Of a stretch of 64,000 nt of DNA, positions 25,075 through 34,026 are shown in pieces. Source of the stretch: Streptomyces sp. Q6 (GTDB taxonomy: Bacteria; Actinomycetota; Actinomycetes; Streptomycetales; Streptomycetaceae). The notes beneath the pieces are model-generated. The model was not told where the DNA came from. It was given only the letters and a program-made list of their open reading frames with translations, and made no database searches. Made by a program: the position numbers and the translations under genes. Each line of letters begins with the position of its first letter. Position 1 is the first letter of the stretch. Location: contig NZ_CP146022.1 in NCBI RefSeq assembly GCF_036967205.1, positions 5,456,001 to 5,520,000 of the forward strand, written 5' to 3'.

Positions 25075-27738
25075 GTGAGCGAGATACCAGCGAAGGCCAG
25101 GTCGTCCGAGGGTTCCTCGGACGCGGAGTCGGCGCCGCAGGCGAGCCGGGCATCCGGCGACGGGAACACGCCGAGTTCCCCTCCTGGCGCCCGACCCGAG
25201 CAGGCCGACGTCTGGCAGTCGAGCCCGCCCGGTTCGATCTACGACTACATCAAGGTCGCGTCCTTCTCCATCGGGCCCGACGGGCTGGTCGAGCAGTGGA
25301 GCCGGCGGGCCGCGCAGCTCTTCGGGATCGAGCCCGGCGCGGCCGTGGGCAAGGACCCCATCGAGGCCTTCGTCCCCGCCGATCTGCGCGAGCAGGGCCA
25401 CCGCAAGATGGCCGAGATCCTGGACGGGCGCGAGTGGACGGGCGTCGTCCCGTTCCGGATGCCGCCCACGGAGGGCGAGGACCCGGCCGCGGCCGAGCGG
25501 CGCACCGGCTTCGCCGAGGTGTACGTCATGCCGACGACCACCGAGTCCGGCGAGCGGGCCGCGCTCTGCATCGTGGTGGACGTCCAGACGCTCCGGCACA
25601 TCGAGACCGACCTCGCCGCGTCGCAGGCGATTTTCGGCCAATCCCCTTTCGGCTTCCTGCTGTTCGATCTGGATCTCAAGGTCCAGCGGACCAACCGCAC
25701 GTTCGCCGCGGTCTTCGGCGGCCAGGACGACGACCACCGCGGCCGCACCGTCCACGACTACCTGCCGCGCCACGAGGCCGACCGGGTGCAGGGTGCGCTG
25801 CGCCGGGTCATGGAGAGCGGCGAAGCCGTCACCGACATGCAGCTCGTCGGCCCGGCGCCCGACTCCGCCGAGCGGCGCCACTGGTCCATCAACCTCTACC
25901 GCGTCCACAGCGGTTCGGGCCGCCCGATCGGCATCGCGGGGCTCGCCACCGACGTCACCCGCCGGCACGCCGCCGCCCGCGAAGCCGCGCACGCCCGCCG
26001 CAACCTGGCGCTCCTGAACGACGCGGGGGCCCGGATCGGCAACTCGCTGGACCTGGAGACCACCGCCCGCGAACTCCTCGACGTCGTCGTCCCCGGCTTC
26101 TGCGACCTGGCCTCCGTCGACCTGTACCAGGGACTGCTCGCCGGTGACGAGACCGCGCTCAGCCGGCACAGCCTCGCCGACGGCAGCGGCGAGCTGCGCC
26201 GGGTCGCGGCCGCGAGCGCCGTGGCCGACGTCCCGTTCCTCGGCCTCGGCGGCGAGGTCCCGGTCAGTGTCGGCGCCGTCCATCGCTTCACCTTCAACTC
26301 GGCCTGCGCGGACGCCCTGCGCACCGCACGGCCCCAACTGCTCCCCGCCGAACCGGGCGGCCTCGTCCAGTCCACCCTCGCGGTGCCGATGGTCGCGCAC
26401 GACACCGTCGTCGGCCTCGTGCAGTTCTCCCGTACGAAGGGCAGCGAGCCCTTCAACGACCGGGACAGGTCCCTCGCGGTGGAGCTCGCCGCGCGCGCCG
26501 CGGTCTGTATCGACAACGCGCGCCTGTACCGCCGCGAGCACGAGCGCGCGCTGATACTGCAACGGTCGCTGCTCCCGCCCGACAACCCCGAGGCGTCGGG
26601 CCTCGACATCGCCTGCCGCTACCTGCCGGGCAACGCCGCGACGGAGGTCGGCGGCGACTGGTTCGACGTCATAGAACTCCCGGGCCACCGGACCGCGTTG
26701 GTCGTCGGTGACGTCATGGGGCGCGGGCTGCGCGCCGCCGTCGCCATGGGCGAACTGCGCACCGCCGTGCGCACCTTGGCACTGCTCGACCTCGAACCGG
26801 CCGAGGTGCTCAGCGCGTTGGACGAGATCGCGCGCGGACTCGGCACCCCCGGCGGCGTCCAGCAGGCCACCCGCACGGCCCGCACCGCGAACTCGTTCGG
26901 CGGCGAGGACCTGTCCGAGGTCTACCTCGCCACCTGCGTCTACGCGGTCTACGACGCCGTCACCCGGCGCTGCACCTTCGCCAACGCCGGCCACCTGCCG
27001 CCCGTCCTCGTCGAACCGGGCGAGGGCGCCCTGATGCTCGACGTGCCGCCCGGCATGCCGCTCGGCGTCGGCGGCGAACCCTTCGAGGAGGTCGAGGTCG
27101 AACTCCCGGAGGGCGCGCTGCTCGCCCTCTACACGGACGGCCTGGTCGAGTCCCGCGACCATCCGCTCGACGAGGGCCTGTCCGCCTTCCGGGCCGCGCT
27201 CGACGACCCCGCACCGGCGCTCGAGGACGTCTGCGACCAGGTGCTCAACGCCCTCGACACCCGGCACGGCGAGGACGACATCGCCCTTCTGATGGCCCGC
27301 GTCCAGGGCCTGCCGGCCGAGAACGTCGGCGACTGGACGCTGCCGCGCGAGCCCAAGTCGGTCGGCCGTGCCCGCGAGTTCACCCGGGCCCAGCTGGTCG
27401 ACTGGGACCTCGAACAGCTCGTCGACACCACGGAGCTGCTCGTCAGCGAACTCGTCACGAACGCCCTGCGGTACGGCGAGGGCGACATCCGGCTGCGCCT
27501 GCTCCTCGACCGCACACTGGTCTGCGAGGTGTGGGACGCGGGTCTCGTCCAGCCCCGCCGCCGCCGCGCCCGCGACACCGACGAGGGCGGCCGCGGCCTC
27601 CAGCTCGTCGGCCTGCTCAGCGCCGCCTGGGGCTCGCGGCGTACGCCGCGTGGCAAGACGGTGTGGTTCGAACTCCCGCTGCCGGATGGAGAGTCCGGAC
27701 TCGTCGACCCGACGGAGGCCCTGCTCAGCCTGTTCTAG
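25075..27738 (+). CDS. PAS-PAS-GAF-SpoIIE phosphatase with C-terminal HATPase domain
   Basis: This 887-residue multidomain signal protein starts at GTG 25075 with an AGGGGA site. A low-complexity N-terminus (1-50) is followed by PAS 1 (about 55-165, YIKVASFSIGPDGLVEQWS), PAS 2 (about 180-300), GAF (about 310-485), a SpoIIE/PP2C phosphatase (about 495-740, with EVGGDWFDVIELPG and VVGDVMGRGLRAA carrying the metal-binding aspartates) and an HATPase kinase (about 755-875). A phosphatase and an RsbW-type kinase in one chain could both dephosphorylate and phosphorylate an anti-sigma antagonist. No membrane segment: a cytoplasmic sensor. Confidence 0.92.
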   Translation: MSEIPAKARSSEGSSDAESAPQASRASGDGNTPSSPPGARPEQADVWQSSPPGSIYDYIKVASFSIGPDGLVEQWSRRAAQLFGIEPGAAVGKDPIEAFVPADLREQGHRKMAEILDGREWTGVVPFRMPPTEGEDPAAAERRTGFAEVYVMPTTTESGERAALCIVVDVQTLRHIETDLAASQAIFGQSPFGFLLFDLDLKVQRTNRTFAAVFGGQDDDHRGRTVHDYLPRHEADRVQGALRRVMESGEAVTDMQLVGPAPDSAERRHWSINLYRVHSGSGRPIGIAGLATDVTRRHAAAREAAHARRNLALLNDAGARIGNSLDLETTARELLDVVVPGFCDLASVDLYQGLLAGDETALSRHSLADGSGELRRVAAASAVADVPFLGLGGEVPVSVGAVHRFTFNSACADALRTARPQLLPAEPGGLVQSTLAVPMVAHDTVVGLVQFSRTKGSEPFNDRDRSLAVELAARAAVCIDNARLYRREHERALILQRSLLPPDNPEASGLDIACRYLPGNAATEVGGDWFDVIELPGHRTALVVGDVMGRGLRAAVAMGELRTAVRTLALLDLEPAEVLSALDEIARGLGTPGGVQQATRTARTANSFGGEDLSEVYLATCVYAVYDAVTRRCTFANAGHLPPVLVEPGEGALMLDVPPGMPLGVGGEPFEEVEVELPEGALLALYTDGLVESRDHPLDEGLSAFRAALDDPAPALEDVCDQVLNALDTRHGEDDIALLMARVQGLPAENVGDWTLPREPKSVGRAREFTRAQLVDWDLEQLVDTTELLVSELVTNALRYGEGDIRLRLLLDRTLVCEVWDAGLVQPRRRRARDTDEGGRGLQLVGLLSAAWGSRRTPRGKTVWFELPLPDGESGLVDPTEALLSLF

Positions 27739-27797
27739 CTGCCTTCGCTGCCTCAGTTGTCCTAGTTGTCCCAGCTGTTCTGGCAGTCCCAGCTGTT

Positions 27798-28511
27798 CTA
27801 GGAGCCGCTCTTGAGCGCGGCGAGCCGGGCCTCGACCTCGGCCGCGTCGCCGAGCGAGTCCAGCTGCTCGAACTGGGCGTCCAGGGACGACTCGGCCAGC
27901 TCCTGCTTGCCGAGCGCCTTCGCCTCCTCGCGGCGCACCTTCTCCTCGAAGCGGTTCAGATCGCTCGTCGGGTCCAGGACGTTGATGTTCCTGGCCGCGT
28001 CGAGCATCTGGTTCTGCGCCTGCGCCGTCTTGGCGCGGGCCACCAACTGGTCCCGCTTCGACTGGAGTTCGATCAGCTTCGTCTTCATCCGGTCGAGCCC
28101 CGACTTCAGCTTGTCGACCACCTCGGTCTGCGCGGCGATGGTCGGCTCGGCGTCCCGCGCCTCCTTCTCCGACCGCAGCTGCCGACCCAGGGCGACCTTC
28201 GCGAGCCCGTCGAACGTGTCGGCCTCCGCCGTGCTCCCGCCGGCCCGCAGCTCGTCGGCCTTCTTGCTGGCGGCGAGCGCCTTGGTGCCCCACTCGGCGG
28301 CCGCGTCCACGTCCTCCTTGTGGTCCTGCTCCATCATCCGCAGGTTGCCGATGGTGGTCGCCACCGCCTCCTCCGCGTCCCTGATGTTGTCCGTGTAGTC
28401 ACGGATCAGCTGGTCGAGCATCTTCTGCGGATCCTCGGCACTGTCGAGCAGGGCGTTGATGTTCGCCTTCGCGAGCTGCGTGACCCGGCCGAGAATGGTC
28501 TGCTTCGTCAT
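27798..28511 (-). CDS. PspA/IM30 family protein
   Basis: This 237-residue, almost entirely helical coiled-coil protein begins MTKQTILGRVTQLAKANIN, the amphipathic membrane-binding helix of PspA/Vipp1, and is Glu/Lys/Arg/Gln-rich. Such ESCRT-III-like proteins coat and stabilise stressed inner membrane. ATG 28511 is preferred over the TTG two codons earlier because AAGGGA is well placed. It lies 68 bp downstream of the TPM-domain gene, the usual partner in actinobacteria, and probably belongs to the same transcript. Confidence 0.92.
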   Translation of the reverse strand: MTKQTILGRVTQLAKANINALLDSAEDPQKMLDQLIRDYTDNIRDAEEAVATTIGNLRMMEQDHKEDVDAAAEWGTKALAASKKADELRAGGSTAEADTFDGLAKVALGRQLRSEKEARDAEPTIAAQTEVVDKLKSGLDRMKTKLIELQSKRDQLVARAKTAQAQNQMLDAARNINVLDPTSDLNRFEEKVRREEAKALGKQELAESSLDAQFEQLDSLGDAAEVEARLAALKSGS

Positions 28512-28579
28512 GGTCAAGTCCCTTGATCTGTACGGATACGGACGGACAGGAGCTGCGCGCCCGGGGGAGGATCGTGGCG

Positions 28580-30663
28580 TCAGAAACGCCCGCCACCGCC
28601 GCGGCGGCCGCGGGTCCCCCCTCCGCCGAAGCTGCCGGGCCCGCCCCCGCCGAAGCCGCCCCGGCCGCCCCCTCCGCCGCCCCCGCCCCGACCCGCGCCG
28701 CCCAGGATCTGGCCGAGGATGATGCCGCCGAGCACCGCGCCGCCGGTCCCGCCACCGCCGCGCCCGCCGCCCCCGTACGGATTGCCGTACGCGCGCACGT
28801 CCCGCTCGGCGAGCGACTGCGCCTGCCGGGCCAGGGCGTCGGCCTGCTGCGCCTCGCCGAGCGCGGCCGCCGGATCGCCCTCCGCGGCGGCCTGCGCGGC
28901 GGCCAGGTGGCGCTCGGCCTCCGCGAGCCGGGTGCGGGCCTCGCTGCCGACGGCGCCGCGGTGCGTCGTGACGAAGTCGGCGGCCGCGCCGGTGCTGCTG
29001 CGGGCCGCGAGCAGCGCCTGACCGAGGAGGAGCGGGCGCGCGTGGTGCCGGCCTCGCGTTCCCGGGCCGCCGCGAGGGCCTCGTCGAGCGCCGTGTCGGC
29101 CTCCTCCACGCGGCGCAGCGCGTCGATCGGGTCGTACGGGCCCGTCATCTCCTTGCGTACGTCGGCGACCACCGACTCGGCGCGGGCGATCCGGCCGCGC
29201 AGATCGGCCGTGGAGACGCCGTGCGTGGTGCCGGTCAGCAGCCCGCGGGCGTCCGCGAGATCGGCCTCGGACTCGGTGAGCGCGGTCGGCAACTCGGCTT
29301 CCGCCTCGGCGAGTTCACCGGCGAGACGGTCGACCGCGGTGACGAAGGTGCCGGCCTGGTCGACGGCGCCCTCGGCGGCCCGCAGATGGACGGCGGCCTC
29401 GCCGTTGTCGCCCGCGTCGACCGACTGACGGGCCTGGTTGAGGTGGGTCGTGGCGAACACGAGCCGGTCCTTCGCCTGCTCCACGTGGCCCGCGACGGAC
29501 AGCAGCGCGCCGGGCGCGTACCGCGTACCGAGCTCGGTCAGGGTGTTCTGGGCGGTGCTGGTGCGCGCCGCGAGCTCCCGGAAGGCCCGCTCGGCGTGGG
29601 CGAGCGCCTCGGGCGCCGTCCGCTCCAGGGCGCGCAGCCGGTCGAAGTCCGCGGACTCCGCGTCGAGGCGGCGCTGCGCCTCGCCGCACCGGCCGACGAT
29701 CTCGTCGAGCATCCGCCGCTTGGTCGCATCGTCCTCGGGGAAGGCGTCGTCGAGCTGCTGGCGCAGCTTGAACGCGGCCGTGAGCTCCGCCTGCGCGAAC
29801 GCGAGCGCCGCGCCGAACGGCTCGGCCGTCTCCTCCCCGAACTGCGCGGTGGCGAAGCCGAGTTCCTCGGTGCTGGTGCGCACCGCGTCGTCCGTCTCCA
29901 CGAGCAGCCGCCGGGCCTGCTTGTCGAGTTCGGGCAGTGGCGTGACGGGCGACCGCCCCCAGCCGCCGCTGGTACCGCCGCCGGGCGTCGTACGGCTGGT
30001 CATCCGCTTCTTGCGCCGTGTGTACGAGTACGCGGCCAGCGCCCCGGCCGCGCCGACCGCGATCACGGGGAGCGCCAGGTCGCCGGCGCCGCTGCCGCCG
30101 TCGTCGTCCGTGCTCGCGGCCGGGTCCGCGGCGCCCGGCGTGACGGTCGGCGTGGGCACGGGCCGCCCCGCGACGACGGCACCGATACCGTTCGCGGCGC
30201 CGATCGCGCCGCCCGCCCAGTCGTTCTTGCGCAGCGCCGGTTCGACCGCGGTGGCCGCGATGTCCTGGATCTGGGCGTCGGTGAGCCGGGAGTCCTGGTC
30301 GACCGAGAAGGCGTACTGCCGGTCGTGCGTGGCGACGGCGAGGAGTACGTCGTTGAGTCCCAGGCCGTTCTTGTCGGCCGTGGCGTTGGCCCAGTCCTGC
30401 GCGGAGCGGCCGGAGAAGTCCCGTACGTACGTCACGAACAGCTGGATGCCCCGGCGGTCGTCGAGGTTCTCCAGGGCGTCGGCGGTGACGTCCTCGCGGT
30501 CCCCGAGGGCGTCCACCGTGTCGGTGATCTGCCCGGTGCGGGAGAGGGTGACCGGGTCGTCGGCGCGGGCGGAGGCCACGGGCAGCAGCAGCCAGAGCAG
30601 CGCCGTCAGCGCGGCTGCCGCCGTCCGCACGGCCAGGGCGGGCGGTGTACCGGCGGGCGTCAC
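28580..30663 (-). CDS. TPM-domain membrane protein with glycine-rich end (frameshifted)
   Basis: It is about 694 residues after repair: signal peptide, TPM (TLP18.3/Psb32/MOLO-1) domain at about 30-165, Pro/Thr linker, one membrane helix before RRKKRM, a long coiled coil, then a Gly/Arg-rich tail ending GGGGRF. TPM proteins are extracytoplasmic and often encoded with PspA, as here. The open frame continues to 28399 in nonsense sequence rich in Arg/Pro/Ala. A +1 shift near 29032 restores RARLLLGQALLAARSS and the Gly-rich end at 28580, consistent with one missing base. The start GTG 30663 is chosen for the signal peptide; GTG 30714 is an alternative. Confidence 0.82.
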
Positions 30664-30802
30664 ACTTCGGAGCGTATGTCCGAGGGGAAGGTGCCGCGAC
30701 CGGGGCGCCCCCACAGCGCGCCCGGCCGCGGCACCGGTTCAGGGGTTCTTCTGGTGGAGGCGGGGCGGGCGCGTATCAGGGGTGCGCCGGCCCCGCCTCT
30801 GC

Positions 30803-30836
30803 CCGGGACCGAGGGGGTCAGGGCCCGTGGTCCCGG
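30803..30836. terminator. Stem-loop downstream of the GH1 gene
   Basis: CCGGGACC (30803-30810) pairs perfectly with GGTCCCGG (30829-30836) and the loop contains a smaller GGG/CCC pairing. It lies about 60 bp beyond the stop of the minus-strand glycosidase gene. Confidence 0.55.
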
Positions 30837-30895
30837 ACGGGTATCAGGGGTCTCGGAGGTGTCCGAGGCGTCGGGGGACGGGCGGGGCCGCCGGG

Positions 30896-32107
30896 TCAGA
30901 GGCGCGGCAGGACCCGCTCGCGGCCCAGGCCGCCGAGCCAGTGCGCGGCGGGCTTGGCCGTGCGCTCGAAGGTGCCGGGCGCGACGGAGATCAGCCCGAA
31001 GGTCGCCTTGTACGTGCCCCACTCGTAGTTGTCGAGGGCGCTCCACGCGAGGTAGCCGCGGATGTCGATGCCGTCCTCGATGCACGCGGCGACGGCGTCG
31101 AGCGCGCCCGCGTAGTAGGCGATACGGCGGTCCTCGTCAGCGGTGGCCATGCCGTTCTCGGTGACGATCAGCGGGACGCCGGGGCCCACGAGCTCGGCGG
31201 TGTGCCGCAGCGCGTACCCGACGGCCTGCGGGTAGTACTCCCACTGCGTCAGCGTCCGCTCGGCGTCGTCCGGGGCCGGTACGGGACCGTCGACGCCGAT
31301 CTTCGTGCGGGTGTAGGACTGCACGCCGATCCAGTCGTCGCCGCGGGCCGCCTCGATGAAGACGTCCTCGCGCGGCGCCCGGTAGGCGGCGGTGACGTCC
31401 TCGGCGCCGGGCAGCGCCTGGTAGACCTGGTTGGCGACCGTCCAGCCCACCTGGATCTCCGGGTTGATCGACCGCACGGCCCGCACCGCGGCGTGGTGCG
31501 CGGCGATCATGGCGTGCGTCGTCTCCTCGTCGGGGAACGGCAGACCGGCGGGCGGGAAGCCCTGCTCACCGCGCTTGGCGAGACCGGCCATCACGGCGAC
31601 CATGTTCGGCTCGTTGATGGTGCACACGTGGCTGACGCCGTCCGCGATGATCGGCGCGCACTCCTCCACGTAGCGCGCGAAGAGCTCCACGGCGCCGTCG
31701 GCGGTGAACCCGCCCAGGTCCTCGAACCACTGCGGGATCGTGAAGTGGTGCAGCGTCACCATCGGCCGCAGGCCGCGCGCGAGGGCGCCTTCGACCATCC
31801 GCCGGTAGTGCGCGATCTCGGCCTGCGAGAAGTGGCCGCGGGCGGGCTCGATGCGTGCCCACTCGACGCTGAACCGGTAGTCGGTGAAGCCGAGTTCGGC
31901 GAGCAGGTCCATGTCCTGCTCCCAGCGGTGGTAGCTGTCGCAGGCGTCCAGGCTCGGCTCCTGGATCTTCGCCGCCGGGTCGTGCTCCTTGCGCCACCAG
32001 TCGCTGTTGACGTTGTTGCCCTCGATCTGGTGGGCGGCGGTCGAGGCGCCCCAGAGGAAGCCGTCGGGGAAGGGGAGCGCGGCCGTGCGGGCAGGGGGGA
32101 GCGTCAT
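30896..32107 (-). CDS. Glycoside hydrolase family 1 (beta-glucosidase-like)
   Basis: This 403-residue cytoplasmic enzyme is a little shorter than typical GH1 (440-480). The acid/base E166 is in VCTINEPNMV and the nucleophile E317 in LIVTENGM. The N-terminal FLWGASTAAHQIEG signature is at 17-30, and the aglycone wall SALDNYEW is near the end. It probably releases glucose or another sugar from imported beta-glucosides. It is the last gene of an ABC importer operon (48 bp after the second permease), which supports intracellular oligosaccharide cleavage. Exact substrate unknown. Confidence 0.92.
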   Translation of the reverse strand: MTLPPARTAALPFPDGFLWGASTAAHQIEGNNVNSDWWRKEHDPAAKIQEPSLDACDSYHRWEQDMDLLAELGFTDYRFSVEWARIEPARGHFSQAEIAHYRRMVEGALARGLRPMVTLHHFTIPQWFEDLGGFTADGAVELFARYVEECAPIIADGVSHVCTINEPNMVAVMAGLAKRGEQGFPPAGLPFPDEETTHAMIAAHHAAVRAVRSINPEIQVGWTVANQVYQALPGAEDVTAAYRAPREDVFIEAARGDDWIGVQSYTRTKIGVDGPVPAPDDAERTLTQWEYYPQAVGYALRHTAELVGPGVPLIVTENGMATADEDRRIAYYAGALDAVAACIEDGIDIRGYLAWSALDNYEWGTYKATFGLISVAPGTFERTAKPAAHWLGGLGRERVLPRL

Positions 32108-32155
32108 GATGGTGATGCCTGTCTTTCTGCGTACGTGTGTGGGGGCCGGTGCGGC

Positions 32156-33013
32156 TTACTTCATGCCGGCGGTGGCGATGCCCTGGGTGAAGTGGCGCTG
32201 GAGGACCGCGAACACGACGAGCACGGGCAGGACGACGAGCAGGGAGCCCGCCATCAGCATTCCGTTGCCGCCGCCCACCGTGCGGTTGGGGTCGTTGGCG
32301 AACGTCGCGAGGGCCACCGGGAGCGTGTACTTGTGGGGGTCGTTGGTCGCGATCAGCGGCCAGATGAAGTTGTTCCACGACCCGAGGAACGTGAAGATCG
32401 TCAGCGTCGCGAGGGCGGGCTTGACCAGCGGAAGGACGATCCGCCAGAAGATGTACCACTCGCCGGCGCCGTCCATCCGGGCCGCTTCGAGCAGCTCGTC
32501 CGGGATCGACTGCATGAACTGCCGCATCAGGAAGACGCCGAAGGCACCGGCCGCGAAGGGCAGCACCAGACCCGCGTAGGTGTCGAGCAGGTTCATCTGG
32601 TTGATCAGCACGAACAGCGGCAGGACCATCAGGTTCGCCGGCACCATCAGCGCGGCGAGCACGACCCCGAAGACCTTCGAGCGGCCGGAGAAGTTCAGCT
32701 TCGCGAGGGCGTAGCCGAGCATCGAGCAGAACAGGAGATTGCAGACGGTCACGAGGACCGCGACGATCACCGAGTTCAGGAAGTACTGCGGCATGTCCAG
32801 CTGGTCGAGCAGGTCCCGGAAGTTCTGCAGGGTCCACTCGGACGGGATCCACACCGGCGGGCTGGCGGTCAGGTCCTTCTTGGTCTTGAAGGCGCTCAGC
32901 GCCATCCACAGGAAGGGCGTGGCCATGACCAGCAGGCCGAGCGAGGCGACGACGTAGAGGAGCGGCTTGCGGGCGCGGCCGTTCCCGCGGCGCGTGGAGG
33001 TGACGGCGCTCAT
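32156..33013 (-). CDS. Sugar ABC transporter permease, MalG type
   Basis: This 285-residue inner-membrane protein has six predicted helices. The EAA loop for ATPase contact reads EAARMDGAGEWYIFWRIVLP. Family CUT1 (MalFG) importers take up di- and oligosaccharides. ATG 33013 overlaps the stop of the upstream permease (ATGA). No ATPase gene is present; CUT1 importers in Streptomyces usually share the global ATPase MsiK, so that is the expected energy source. Confidence 0.93.
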   Translation of the reverse strand: MSAVTSTRRGNGRARKPLLYVVASLGLLVMATPFLWMALSAFKTKKDLTASPPVWIPSEWTLQNFRDLLDQLDMPQYFLNSVIVAVLVTVCNLLFCSMLGYALAKLNFSGRSKVFGVVLAALMVPANLMVLPLFVLINQMNLLDTYAGLVLPFAAGAFGVFLMRQFMQSIPDELLEAARMDGAGEWYIFWRIVLPLVKPALATLTIFTFLGSWNNFIWPLIATNDPHKYTLPVALATFANDPNRTVGGGNGMLMAGSLLVVLPVLVVFAVLQRHFTQGIATAGMK

Positions 33014-33975
33014 TTGGTGTTGTCCTTCATCAGTCGGAGCTGAAGCACCGTGATGGCCATGATCACCACGAAGAGCACGTAGGCCATGGCGCTGGCGTAG
33101 CCCATGTTGAAGAAGCTGAAGCCCTGCTTGTACATGTCGAGCGACACCGTCAGCGTGGAGTCGTTCGGACCGCCCTGGGTCATCACGAAGGGCTCCTCGA
33201 AGACGTTGAGGTAGCCGATCGTGGTGATGACCGTGGTGTAGAGCAGCGTCGGACGGAGCAGCGGCACCGTGATGCGGCGCAGCTCCTGCCAGGCGCTCGC
33301 CCCGTCGAGGCGGGCGGCCTCGCGGACCTCGGTCGGGATGGCCTGGAGGCCGGCGATCATCAGGACCATCACCGTGCCGAGGTTGCGCCACACCGCCATC
33401 AGGATCAGCGAGGGCATGGCCCAGGTCTCCGAACCGAGGAAGTCCGGTGCGGTGAAGCCGAGTTCGTCGCCGAGCCCGGCGATCAGGCCGTCCGTCGGGT
33501 CGAGCACGAACCGCCACACGATCGCCACGGCGACGATCGTCGTGACCACGGGGGCGTAGAAGCCGACGCGGAAGAACGTGCGGGCCCGCTCGATGCCGTT
33601 GTTCAGCAGGATCGCGACGAGCAGCCCGAGCCCGATCGTCAGCGGCACTCCGACGACGACGAAGTAGGCGGTGTTGAACATCGCCCGCAGGAACTGGTCG
33701 TCGCCAAAGAGCTTGGTGTAGTTCTCCAGGCCGACGAAGTTCGCTTCCAGCGGGCGTCGGACGTTGCGCTGCCCGAAGTCGGTGAAGCTCATCACGAGCG
33801 TCGCCACGATCGGGAAGAGCATGAAGACGCCGAACAGCGCGAGGAACGGGGTCGAGAACAGCCAGCCGGCCAGGTTCTGCTTGCCCATCGAGCGCTTCTT
33901 GCGCCGTCCCGCCTTGCCGCTGTCCGGGGCCTTGACGGCCCCGGAGCGCGCGCGGGTGGGTGTCGTGGTGGACAT
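33010..33975 (-). CDS. Sugar ABC transporter permease, MalF type
   Basis: This 321-residue protein has a basic N-terminal tail (residues 1-30, ending RRKKRSMGKQ) then six helices. The EAA loop is EAARLDGASAWQELRRITVP. It pairs with the MalG-type permease encoded directly downstream to form the CUT1 translocation channel. It begins 51 bp after the binding-protein gene. Confidence 0.93.
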   Translation of the reverse strand: MSTTTPTRARSGAVKAPDSGKAGRRKKRSMGKQNLAGWLFSTPFLALFGVFMLFPIVATLVMSFTDFGQRNVRRPLEANFVGLENYTKLFGDDQFLRAMFNTAYFVVVGVPLTIGLGLLVAILLNNGIERARTFFRVGFYAPVVTTIVAVAIVWRFVLDPTDGLIAGLGDELGFTAPDFLGSETWAMPSLILMAVWRNLGTVMVLMIAGLQAIPTEVREAARLDGASAWQELRRITVPLLRPTLLYTTVITTIGYLNVFEEPFVMTQGGPNDSTLTVSLDMYKQGFSFFNMGYASAMAYVLFVVIMAITVLQLRLMKDNTK

Positions 33976-34026
33976 GGTGTGCCCTTCGGACTTCCTGCGT
34001 GTGGGGGTTGCTGCCGTGACCCGCGG

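Noticed and set aside
24595-28293. Very long minus-strand open frame (over 1,200 codons) opposite the SpoIIE-type gene
   Set aside because: It is antisense to two well-supported genes and part of PspA, and its translation is Arg/Gly/Val-rich without any domain; an effect of high G+C.
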